Positions 45,469 to 53,032 of a stretch of DNA of 64,000 bases are shown piece by piece. Origin of the DNA: Nocardioides litoris. Lineage in GTDB: Bacteria > Actinomycetota > Actinomycetes > Propionibacteriales > Nocardioidaceae. Under the pieces are notes generated by a model. It was not told the DNA's origin. It did not search any database and saw only the letters and a program-made list of their open reading frames with translations. Location: NCBI RefSeq assembly GCF_006346315.1, contig NZ_VDMR01000002.1, positions 372,001 to 436,000 of the forward strand. Direction: 5' to 3'. The translations under genes were made by a program, and so were the position numbers. Each line of letters opens with the position of its first letter. Within the stretch, counting starts at the first letter, position 1.

Positions 45469-45568
45469 CTCGCGCGGGGACGTCGTTCGAGGGGGCGGTG
45501 GGGGCGACCGACCCGGATGACGTCCCGCCGAACCGCCTCCGGCGGACGCCCGTCCGGAGCGGTCCCGG

Positions 45569-46138
45569 TCAGGAGCCGAGCAGCGCGCGCAGGGCCATCT
45601 CGGTGAGCACGCCGCGCATCGCCTCGGGCGGCAGCTTGCCGCTGTGGGGCGTGGAGTTGATGAGGCCGAACGCCGCGTGGGCCTGCGCCCGGGCCGCGTC
45701 GAGGGCCAGCCGGTCGTCGAGCAGGCGGAGCTGGGCGGCCCACAGGTCGACGTACTCACGCTGGAGCGTGCGCACCCGCTCGCGGGCGTCGTCGGGCAGC
45801 GAGGACCAGTCGCGGTCCTGCACCACGATCAGGGCCTGGTGGCGCAGGGCGAAGTCGACGTGCCACGCCACCAGCCGGCGTACGGCGTCGCGCGGGTCGG
45901 TGGCGGCGGCGACCCGCTCGCGGCCGACCCGCAGCAGGCGCTCGCTGATGTCGACCAGCATCTCGGCGAGCACCGCGTCCTTGGAGGCGAAGTGCTTGTA
46001 GAGCGCGGGTCCGGAGACGCCGCAGGCGGTGCCGAGGTCGGCGACCGAGACGCCGTGGAAGCCCCGCCGGGCGAAGAGCTCCGCCGCCGTGGCGAGGATC
46101 TGCTCGCGGCGCGTCGGGGCGGCGGCGGTCTGGGTCAC
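45569..46138 (-). CDS. TetR/AcrR regulator of the acyl-CoA degradation cluster
   Basis: The 189-residue repressor starts at GTG (VTQTAAAPTRREQIL). The DNA-binding domain is clear (VADLGTACGVSGPALYKHFASKDAVLAEML), followed by a helical ligand domain ending LINSTPHSGKLPPEAMRGVLTEMALRALL. The same near-palindrome overlaps the -10 boxes of its own gene and of the carboxylase operon 2.5 kb away. It is therefore a likely autorepressor and repressor of leucine/acyl-CoA catabolism. The inducer is probably an acyl-CoA; this is inferred. Confidence 0.92.
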   Translation of the reverse strand: MTQTAAAPTRREQILATAAELFARRGFHGVSVADLGTACGVSGPALYKHFASKDAVLAEMLVDISERLLRVGRERVAAATDPRDAVRRLVAWHVDFALRHQALIVVQDRDWSSLPDDARERVRTLQREYVDLWAAQLRLLDDRLALDAARAQAHAAFGLINSTPHSGKLPPEAMRGVLTEMALRALLGS

Positions 46139-46145
46139 GGGCCCC

Positions 46146-46164
46146 AGGTTAGCGAGCGTTAACG
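46146..46164 (-). promoter_or_regulatory. Operator and leaderless -10 of TetR gene
   Basis: On the plus strand GGTTAGCGAGCGTTAACG spans 46147-46164 and differs at two bases from the copy at 48601. On the minus strand TAACCT (46151-46146) lies 7 nt before the TetR GTG, so repressor binding would cover the -10. The site also includes the metX stop codon. Confidence 0.75.
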
Positions 46165-47256
46165 GGCCTCGACGAACGAGCGGACCACGTCGTGGTAGCC
46201 CGGCGGGTCGAGCAGGAACGAGTCGTGCCCCCACGGCGAGGACACCTCGACGTGCCGGGTCTCGGCCCCGGCGGCGGCCAGCAGCGCGTGCGTGCGCGCG
46301 GTGTGGGCGGTGGGGAACCGCCAGTCGGAGTCGAAGGAGACGTGCAGGAAGCGGGTGCCGCCGGCGGCCTGGCGGGCGGCGGCCGCGGGGTCGGCGTACA
46401 GGTCGAGGTAGTCCATGACCCGGGTCAGGTAGAGGTAGCTCAGCGCGTCGAACCGCTGCAGGAAGACCTCGGCCTGGTGGTCGAGGTAGGCCTCGACCTG
46501 GAAGTCGGTGCCGTGCCGGGGCGGGTCGCCCGCGGCGGCCCCGACGCGGTCGCGGCCGAACTTGCGCTCGAGCGACTCCTCCGAGACGTAGGTGATGTGG
46601 GCCATCCGGCGGGCGACCGCGAGGCCGCGGTCGGGTCGGACGCCGGCCGCGGCGTACTGGCCGTCCCGGAAGTCGGGGTCGCGCAGGATCGCCTCGCGGG
46701 CGACGGCGGAGAAGGCGATGTTCTGGGCGGTGAGGCGGGAGGAGGCGGCCACGACCACGGCCCGGTCGATCGCGGCCGGGTCGTCGAGGACCCACTGCAG
46801 CACCTGCATGCCGCCGAGCGACCCGCCCACGGCGGCGTGCACCCGCTCGATCCCGAGGTGGCCGAGCAGCCGCCGCTGCACGCTGACCAGGTCGCGGACG
46901 GTGAGCAGCGGGAAGTCGAGGCCCCAGGCGCGGGCGGGGTCGCCGGGGTGGGGCGACGACGGCCCGGTCGTGCCCCGGCAACCGCCCAGCAGGTTGCTGC
47001 ACACCACGAACCACCGGTCGGTGTCGACGGGCCGGCCGGGACCGACGAGGGAGGACCACCACCCACCCTCACCGGCAGCGTGCGCGTCGCCGGTGAGGGC
47101 GTGGCAGACCACGACGACGTTGTCGCGGCCGGGGGCGAGGGTCCCCCAGGTCTCGTAGGCGACCTCGACGTGGTCGAGGCGCCGCCCGTGCTCGAGCAGC
47201 AGCGGGTCGTCGGCCGTGGCGACGACGGCCCGCTGCGTCCCGACGAGCAGGGTCAC
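46159..47256 (-). CDS. metX: Homoserine O-acetyltransferase
   Basis: The 365-residue alpha/beta hydrolase-fold enzyme acetylates homoserine for methionine synthesis. The triad is visible: Ser146 in GGSLGGMQ, Asp310 in SFDSDWRF and His344 in SPWGHDSF. The oxyanion segment CHALTGDAH and NLLGGCRGTTGP are intact. Its GTG start overlaps the metY stop (GTGA), so both are on one transcript from the metY promoter. Acetyl versus succinyl specificity is inferred from family and lineage. Confidence 0.95.
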   Translation of the reverse strand: MTLLVGTQRAVVATADDPLLLEHGRRLDHVEVAYETWGTLAPGRDNVVVVCHALTGDAHAAGEGGWWSSLVGPGRPVDTDRWFVVCSNLLGGCRGTTGPSSPHPGDPARAWGLDFPLLTVRDLVSVQRRLLGHLGIERVHAAVGGSLGGMQVLQWVLDDPAAIDRAVVVAASSRLTAQNIAFSAVAREAILRDPDFRDGQYAAAGVRPDRGLAVARRMAHITYVSEESLERKFGRDRVGAAAGDPPRHGTDFQVEAYLDHQAEVFLQRFDALSYLYLTRVMDYLDLYADPAAAARQAAGGTRFLHVSFDSDWRFPTAHTARTHALLAAAGAETRHVEVSSPWGHDSFLLDPPGYHDVVRSFVEAR

Positions 47257-48539
47257 TTGCTCGCGGCGAGGGCCTGGTCGAGGTCGGCGAGGAGGTCCTC
47301 GACGTGCTCGATGCCGACCGAGAGCCGGACCATGTCCTCCGGGACCCCCGCGGCCTCGAGCTCCTCCGGCGTCAGCTGGGAGTGCGTCGTGGTGGCGTTG
47401 TGGATGGCCAGCGACTTGGCGTCGCCGATGTTGGCCAGGTGGCTGAAGAGCTCGAGGGACTCGATGAACCGCTTCCCGCCCTCGCGGCCGGACTTGAGGC
47501 CGAAGCTGAGCAGGCCGCCGTACCCCCGTCCGGTGAGGATGCGGTCGGCGACCTCCTTGTACGGCGAGTCGGGCAGCCCCGGGTAGCTCACCCACGACAC
47601 CTCGGAGTGGGCGGCGAGGTGCTCGGCGACGGCCAGGGCGTTGGCGCTGTGGCGCTCCATGCGCAGGTGCAGCGTCTCCAGGCCCTGCAGGAACAGCCAG
47701 GAGTTCATCGGCGTGATCGCGGCGCCGGTGTTGCGCAGCAGCACGGTGCGGGCGCGGATGATGTAGGCGAGGTTGCCGACGGCCTCGGTCCACACGACGC
47801 CGTGGTAGGCCGGGTCGGGACCGGTCAGGCCCGGGAACCGCTCGGCGTGGGCGGCCCAGTCGAAGGTGCCGGCGTCGACGATGACGCCGCCGATCGAGGT
47901 GCCGTGGCCGCCGATGAACTTCGTCGCCGAGTGCACCGCCACGTCGGCGCCGTGGTCGAGGACCCGGGCGAGGTACGGCGTGGGCGCGGTGTTGTCGACG
48001 ACGAGCGGGAGGCCCTGGGCGTGGGCGGCGTCGGCCCAGGCCCGGACGTCGACGACGTTGATGCGCGGGTTGCCCACGGTCTCGGCGAAGACGAGCCGGG
48101 TGCGGTCGTCGACGTGGGCGGCCAGCCCGGCCGGGTCCTCGGGGTCGACGAAGCGGACCGTGATGCCGAACTGGGGCAGGGTGTGGGCGAACAGCGCGTA
48201 GGTGCCGCCGTACAGGGTGGAGAGGGCGACGATGTTGTCGCCGGCGCCGGCCAGGTTGAGCACGGCGTACGTCGTCGCGGCGGAGCCCGAGGCGGTGGCC
48301 AGCGCCCCGACGCCGCCCTCGAGCTGGGCGATGCGCTCCTCGAACACCGACTGGGTCGGGTTCATGATGCGGGTGTAGATGTTGCCGGGCTCGGCCAGCG
48401 AGAACAGGTTGGCCGCGTGCTCGGTGTCGTCGAAGACGTAGGACGTGGTCTGGTAGATCGGGACGGCGCGGGCGTTGGTCGTCGGGTCGGCCTGCTCCTG
48501 CCCGGCGTGGACGGCGAGGGTCTCGGGGCGGTGGGTCAT
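47253..48539 (-). CDS. metY: O-acetylhomoserine aminocarboxypropyltransferase (sulfhydrylase)
   Basis: This 428-residue PLP enzyme of the Cys/Met metabolism family makes homocysteine from O-acetylhomoserine and sulfide. PLP-binding Lys207 lies in HSATKFIGGHG; YTRIMNPT, TASGSAAT and NIGDAKSL are conserved. The start is ATG 48539; an upstream in-frame TTG is less likely, because a -10 box lies 7 nt before the ATG. It is the first gene of the metY-metX operon. Confidence 0.95.
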   Translation of the reverse strand: MTHRPETLAVHAGQEQADPTTNARAVPIYQTTSYVFDDTEHAANLFSLAEPGNIYTRIMNPTQSVFEERIAQLEGGVGALATASGSAATTYAVLNLAGAGDNIVALSTLYGGTYALFAHTLPQFGITVRFVDPEDPAGLAAHVDDRTRLVFAETVGNPRINVVDVRAWADAAHAQGLPLVVDNTAPTPYLARVLDHGADVAVHSATKFIGGHGTSIGGVIVDAGTFDWAAHAERFPGLTGPDPAYHGVVWTEAVGNLAYIIRARTVLLRNTGAAITPMNSWLFLQGLETLHLRMERHSANALAVAEHLAAHSEVSWVSYPGLPDSPYKEVADRILTGRGYGGLLSFGLKSGREGGKRFIESLELFSHLANIGDAKSLAIHNATTTHSQLTPEELEAAGVPEDMVRLSVGIEHVEDLLADLDQALAASK

Positions 48540-48546
48540 GGGCGAC

Positions 48547-48552
48547 AAACTA
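48547..48552 (-). promoter_or_regulatory. -10 box for metY-metX, leaderless type
   Basis: TAGTTT on the minus strand lies 7 nt before the metY ATG. There is no 5' leader, hence no room for a SAM or homocysteine riboswitch. Confidence 0.6.
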
Positions 48553-48600
48553 GATCAAGTCACCCGACATTGACCAGGACCTCCGCCCGGTGGACGGCTC

Positions 48601-48619
48601 GGTTAGCGATCGTTAACCT
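48601..48619 (+). promoter_or_regulatory. TetR operator overlapping carboxylase operon promoter
   Basis: GGTTAGCGATCGTTAACC (48601-48618) is an 18-bp palindrome with a single mismatched pair. It overlaps the -10 TAACCT (48614-48619), which sits 6 nt before the GTG at 48626. The same sequence, with two changes, overlaps the promoter of the TetR gene at 46.1 kb. Confidence 0.8.
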
Positions 48620-48625
48620 GCTCGT

Positions 48626-50158
48626 GTGCCCGACATGAGAGAGCTCGTCGACGAGCTGCGCGAGCGCCTGGCCGCTGCCCGCCAGGGCGGCAGCGAGGCC
48701 GCCCGCACCAAGCACACCGACCGCGGCAAGCTGCTGGTCCGCGACCGGGTCGACCGGCTGCTCGACCCCGGCAGCCCGTTCCTGGAGCTGAGCCCGCTCG
48801 CCGCCGACGGGATGTACGGCGCCCCCGGCCAGAGTCCGGTGCCGAGCGCCGGCGTCGTCACCGGCATCGGGCGCGTCCACGGCCGCGACGTCGTGGTCGT
48901 GGCCAACGACGCCACCGTCAAGGGCGGCACCTACTACCCGATGACGGTCAAGAAGCACCTCCGCGCCCAGCAGGTCGCCAGCGACAACCACCTGCCCTGC
49001 GTCTACCTCGTCGACTCCGGCGGCGCGTTCCTGCCGATGCAGGACGACGTCTTCCCCGACCGCGAGCACTTCGGCCGGATCTTCTTCAACCAGGCCAACC
49101 TCTCCGCCCGCGGCATCCCGCAGGTCGCCTCGGTGATGGGCTCCTGCACCGCGGGCGGCGCCTATGTGCCGGCGATGAGCGACGAGACCGTCATCGTCAA
49201 GGAGCAGGGCACGATCTTCCTCGGCGGGCCGCCGCTCGTGAAGGCCGCGACCGGCGAGGTCGTCACGGCCGAGGAGCTCGGCGGCGGCGACGTGCACGCC
49301 CGCCGGTCCGGGGTCGTCGACCACCTGGCCGACGACGACGCCCACGCGCTCTCGATCGTCCGCGGCATCGTCGACACGCTCCCGCGGCCGGCCGCCGCGC
49401 CGTGGGAGGTCCGCGAGCCGGAGGAGCCCGCCCTCGACCCGGCCACCCTGTACGACGTCGTCCCGGCCGACACGCGCACGCCGTACGACGTGCGTGAGGT
49501 GATCCGGCGGCTCGTCGACGGCAGCCGGTTCCAGGAGTTCAAGGCGCTGTACGCCGAGACGCTGGTCTGCGGCTTCGCCCACGTGTGGGGCCACCCGGTC
49601 GGGATCGTGGCCAACAACGGCATCCTGTTCAGCGAGTCGGCACGCAAGGGCGCGCACTTCGTCGAGCTGTGCAACCAGCGCGGCATCCCGCTGGTCTTCC
49701 TGCAGAACATCACCGGCTTCATGGTCGGCAAGGAGTACGAGAACGCCGGCATCGCCCGCGACGGCGCCAAGCTGGTCACCGCGGTCGCCTGCTCGGTCGT
49801 GCCGAAGCTCACCGTGGTCATCGGCGGCTCGTTCGGCGCCGGCAACTACGGCATGTGCGGGCGCGCCTACGACCCGCGCTTCCTGTGGATGTGGCCCAAC
49901 GCGCGCATCTCGGTCATGGGCGGCGAGCAGGCCGCGTCGGTGCTGGCGACCGTGGCCGGCCGACCGGACGACGAGGACTTCAAGGCCCCGATCCGCGAGC
50001 AGTACGAGACCCAGGGCTCGCCGTACTACGCCACCGCGCGGCTCTGGGACGACGGCGTCATCGACCCCGTCGACACCCGCCGGGTGCTCGGCATGGGGCT
50101 CGAGGCGGCGTCGCACGCGCCCGTGCCCCAGCCCTCCTACGGCATCTTCCGGATGTGA
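48626..50158 (+). CDS. Acyl-CoA carboxylase carboxyltransferase (methylcrotonyl-CoA type) beta subunit
   Basis: The 510-residue carboxyltransferase belongs to the crotonase superfamily. It carries [29 protein letters not shown] and [16 protein letters not shown], which match methylcrotonyl-CoA carboxylase beta (oxyanion Gly-Gly-Ala sites), and [12 protein letters not shown] and [26 protein letters not shown] in the C-terminal half. It transfers carboxybiotin CO2 to 3-methylcrotonyl-CoA in leucine breakdown. The alpha subunit follows 7 bp later. Substrate specificity rests on family resemblance and on the HMG-CoA lyase neighbour. Confidence 0.93.
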   Translation: MPDMRELVDELRERLAAARQGGSEAARTKHTDRGKLLVRDRVDRLLDPGSPFLELSPLAADGMYGAPGQSPVPSAGVVTGIGRVHGRDVVVVANDATVKGGTYYPMTVKKHLRAQQVASDNHLPCVYLVDSGGAFLPMQDDVFPDREHFGRIFFNQANLSARGIPQVASVMGSCTAGGAYVPAMSDETVIVKEQGTIFLGGPPLVKAATGEVVTAEELGGGDVHARRSGVVDHLADDDAHALSIVRGIVDTLPRPAAAPWEVREPEEPALDPATLYDVVPADTRTPYDVREVIRRLVDGSRFQEFKALYAETLVCGFAHVWGHPVGIVANNGILFSESARKGAHFVELCNQRGIPLVFLQNITGFMVGKEYENAGIARDGAKLVTAVACSVVPKLTVVIGGSFGAGNYGMCGRAYDPRFLWMWPNARISVMGGEQAASVLATVAGRPDDEDFKAPIREQYETQGSPYYATARLWDDGVIDPVDTRRVLGMGLEAASHAPVPQPSYGIFRM

Positions 50159-50165
50159 GGCGCTG

Positions 50166-51965
50166 ATGAGCCTGCAGATGCAGACCCTGCTGGTCGCCAA
50201 CCGCGGCGAGATCGCGCTGCGCATCATGCGCACCGCGGCCCGCCTCGGCGTGCGCACCGTCGCGGTCCACACCGACCTCGACGCCGACGCCCCCCACGTC
50301 CGGGCCGCCGACCACGCGGTTCGCGTGCCGTCGTACCTCGACGTCGACGCGGTCGTGGCGGCCGCCATCGAGACCGAGGCCGACGCGGTGCACCCGGGCT
50401 ACGGGTTCCTCTCCGAGCGCTCGGCCTTCGCGGCCGCGCTCGAGGCGGCCGGGGTCACCCTGGTCGGCCCGAGCGCCGCGGTCATGGAGCAGATGGGCCG
50501 CAAGGACCTGGCCCGCGACGTCGCGGTCGCCGCCGGAGTGCCGGTCGTGCCGACCGGCGCCGAGGCCGACTACCCGGTGCTGGTCAAGGCCGCCGCCGGT
50601 GGCGGTGGCAAGGGCATGCGGGTCGTGCGCAGCGAGGCGGAGATGGCCGAGGCGACCGCGGCGGCCCAGCGCGAGGCGGCCAGCGCATTCGGCGACGACA
50701 CCATGCTCGTCGAGAAGTACGTCGAGTCCGGCCGGCACGTCGAGGTGCAGGTCATGGGCGACGTCCACGGCACCGTGCTCCACCTCGGCGAGCGCGACTG
50801 CTCCACCCAACGCCGCCACCAGAAGGTGCTCGAGGAGGCGCCCGCGCCGACCCTCGACGAGGCCACCCGCGCCCGGGTGCGGCAGGCCGCGGTCGACCTG
50901 GCCGCGCACGTCGGCTACACCGGCGCCGGCACGGTGGAGTTCCTGCTCGACAACGCGACCGGCGAGTTCTACTTCCTGGAGATGAACACCCGGCTGCAGG
51001 TCGAGCACCCGGTCACCGAGCTGGTGACGGGCCTCGACCTCGTCGAGCTGCAGCTGCGGGTCGCCGCCGGCGAGCCGCTGCCGCTGGCCCAGGACGACGT
51101 CGTGCTCACCGGGCACGCCATCGAGGCCCGGGTGTACGCCGAGGACTCCTTCGGCGGGTTCCTCCCGCAGGCCGGTCGCGCCACGACCGTGGTCTGGCCG
51201 ACCGGACCCGGCGTCCGGGTCGACCAGGCGCTCGAGAGCGGGCAGACCGTCTCGACGGCGTACGACCCGATGCTGGGCAAGGTCGTCGCCCACGGCCCCG
51301 ACCGCGAAGCGGCCCGGCGCACGCTGGTCGCCGCGCTCGACCGGACGGCGGTGCTGGGCCTGACGACCAACGCCGGGTTCCTCCGGGTGCTGGCGGCCTC
51401 GGAGGAGTTCCGCGACGCCACCATCGACACGGCCTGGCTCGACCACCACGAGGTCCCCGCCCCCGACGCAGGCCCCGCCCGGCGAGCCGCGGCCCGCGCC
51501 CTGCACGACGCGCAGCGCGAGCGCCGGGGACCGTTCGCCTCCGACGGGTTCCGCCTCGGCGGGCCCCCCGCGCCCGTCGTCGTCGACCTCGACGAGCGGG
51601 TCGTCCTCGACGGCCCGACGCCCGTGCCCGCCGCGGCGCTCGTCACCCCGGGCCGGGTCGAGGTCGCGCTCGAGGGCCAGCGCTTCGTCTTCGAGCCCGC
51701 CGACGCCCGTGCGCCGTCGGCCGCGGTCGGCGACGGCACCCTGCTGGCCCCGATGCCCGGCACCGTCCTCGACGTCCGCGTCGCCGCGGGTGAGGCGGTG
51801 GCGGAGGGCCAGGTGCTCGGCACGATGGAGGCGATGAAGATGGAGCTCTCCCTCACCGCCCCCTTCGCCGGCACGGTCACCGACGTCGGCGCCGCCGCCG
51901 GCGCCCAGGTGCCCCTCGGCGCGCCGCTGTTCGTGGTCGAGGCCGATGCGGCGGGTGACGCGTGA
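50166..51965 (+). CDS. Biotin-dependent acyl-CoA carboxylase alpha subunit (methylcrotonyl-CoA type)
   Basis: This 599-residue protein combines biotin carboxylase (about 5-450: ANRGEIALRI, HPGYGFLSE, VLVKAAAGGGGKGM, EMNTRLQVEHPVTE) with a C-terminal biotin carrier domain. The biotin attachment Lys558 lies in the motif MEAMKME. It carboxylates biotin with bicarbonate and ATP and swings it to the beta subunit encoded upstream. The start follows a GAGG ribosome site; ATG 50178 is also possible. It overlaps the next gene by 4 bp. Confidence 0.95.
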   Translation: MSLQMQTLLVANRGEIALRIMRTAARLGVRTVAVHTDLDADAPHVRAADHAVRVPSYLDVDAVVAAAIETEADAVHPGYGFLSERSAFAAALEAAGVTLVGPSAAVMEQMGRKDLARDVAVAAGVPVVPTGAEADYPVLVKAAAGGGGKGMRVVRSEAEMAEATAAAQREAASAFGDDTMLVEKYVESGRHVEVQVMGDVHGTVLHLGERDCSTQRRHQKVLEEAPAPTLDEATRARVRQAAVDLAAHVGYTGAGTVEFLLDNATGEFYFLEMNTRLQVEHPVTELVTGLDLVELQLRVAAGEPLPLAQDDVVLTGHAIEARVYAEDSFGGFLPQAGRATTVVWPTGPGVRVDQALESGQTVSTAYDPMLGKVVAHGPDREAARRTLVAALDRTAVLGLTTNAGFLRVLAASEEFRDATIDTAWLDHHEVPAPDAGPARRAAARALHDAQRERRGPFASDGFRLGGPPAPVVVDLDERVVLDGPTPVPAAALVTPGRVEVALEGQRFVFEPADARAPSAAVGDGTLLAPMPGTVLDVRVAAGEAVAEGQVLGTMEAMKMELSLTAPFAGTVTDVGAAAGAQVPLGAPLFVVEADAAGDA

Positions 51966-52942
51966 CCGCCGGGTCCGAGTACCCCGTGAACCAGCGACCG
52001 CTGCCCATGGTGGTCCCCGAGCCCGGGCTGCCCGAGCGCGTGACGATCTACGAGGTCGGCGCCCGCGACGGCCTGCAGAACGAGTCCGCCACCATCCCGG
52101 TCGAGGTCAAGGAGGAGCTGGTCCGCCGGCTCCTCGCCGCCGGGCTCACGACCGTGGAGGCGACGAGCTTCGTGCACCCGCGGTGGGTGCCCCAGCTGGC
52201 CGACGCCGCCGAGCTGATGACCCGGCTCGGCGACCTCGGCACCCACCTGCCCGTGCTCGTGCCCAACGAGCGCGGCCTCGACCGGGCGCTCGAGCTGGGG
52301 CTGCGCCACGTGGCGGTGTTCGGGTCGGCCACCGAGACCTTCGCGCAGCGCAACCTCAACCGGTCCTACGACGAGCAGTTCGCGATGTTCGAGCCGACGG
52401 TCACCCGGGCGCTCGACGCCGGCCTCGACGTCCGCGCCTACGTCTCGATGTGCTTCGGCGACCCCTGGGAGGGCGCGGTGCCGATCGACCAGGTCGTGGC
52501 CGCGGGCCGGCGGCTGCTCGACCTGGGCGCCTCCGAGCTCAGCCTCGGCGACACCATCGGCACCGGCACCCCCGGCCACGTCACCGCGCTGGTGCGCGCC
52601 TTCGGCGACGCGGGCGTCGGCCCCGACCGGCTGGCCCTTCACTTCCACGACACCTACGGCCAGGCGCTCGGCAACGTCCAGGCCGGCCTGCGCGCCGGCG
52701 TGACGACGTACGACGCCAGCGCGGGCGGCCTGGGCGGCTGCCCCTACGCCAAGTCGGCCACCGGCAACCTCGCCACCGAGGACCTGGTGTGGATGCTGAC
52801 CGGCCTCGGGATCGAGCACGGCGTCGACCTCGACGCCGTCGTGGCCACCAGCACCTGGGTCGCCGGCCACCTCGGCCGCCCCAGCCCGTCCGCGGTGGTC
52901 CGCGCCCTCGGCACCCCCCGCCTGACCCCGGGACGGCGGTAG
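51962..52942 (+). CDS. Hydroxymethylglutaryl-CoA lyase
   Basis: The 326-residue TIM-barrel aldolase cleaves HMG-CoA to acetyl-CoA and acetoacetate, the last step of leucine degradation. Signature segments are YEVGARDGLQNE, YVSMCFGDPWEG, HFHDTYGQALGN, and GGLGGCPYAKSATGN with the active-site Cys. It starts GTG overlapping the carboxylase alpha stop. The methylglutaconyl-CoA hydratase needed between carboxylase and lyase is not encoded in this window. Confidence 0.95.
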   Translation: MTAGSEYPVNQRPLPMVVPEPGLPERVTIYEVGARDGLQNESATIPVEVKEELVRRLLAAGLTTVEATSFVHPRWVPQLADAAELMTRLGDLGTHLPVLVPNERGLDRALELGLRHVAVFGSATETFAQRNLNRSYDEQFAMFEPTVTRALDAGLDVRAYVSMCFGDPWEGAVPIDQVVAAGRRLLDLGASELSLGDTIGTGTPGHVTALVRAFGDAGVGPDRLALHFHDTYGQALGNVQAGLRAGVTTYDASAGGLGGCPYAKSATGNLATEDLVWMLTGLGIEHGVDLDAVVATSTWVAGHLGRPSPSAVVRALGTPRLTPGRR

Positions 52943-53014
52943 TCCCTGGCAAGGATCACGGGTGCCGGTCCGCAGACCCGTGATCCTCGCCAGGGACTAC
53001 CGCCCCTGGCGAGG
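52940..53014 (+). terminator. Overlapping alternative hairpins after HMG-CoA lyase
   Basis: A 24-bp stem with one mismatch pairs 52940-52963 with 52976-52999 across a 12-nt loop; the lyase stop codon is inside the left arm. Part of the right arm (CCTCGCCAGGG, 52985-52995) can instead pair with CCCTGGCGAGG at 53004-53014. The two folds exclude each other. The first is long enough to terminate transcription; the second could relieve it. The acyl-CoA dehydrogenase -10 box begins 6 nt later. Confidence 0.7.
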
Positions 53015-53019
53015 CGACC

Positions 53020-53025
53020 TACGGT
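53020..53025 (+). promoter_or_regulatory. -10 box for acyl-CoA dehydrogenase gene, leaderless type
   Basis: TACGGT lies 7 nt before the GTG at 53033, giving this gene a promoter apart from the carboxylase operon. Confidence 0.6.
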
Positions 53026-53032
53026 GGGGGAC

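Noticed and set aside
48540..48600. SAM or other riboswitch before metY
   Set aside because: The -10 box is 7 nt before the ATG, leaving no leader RNA.
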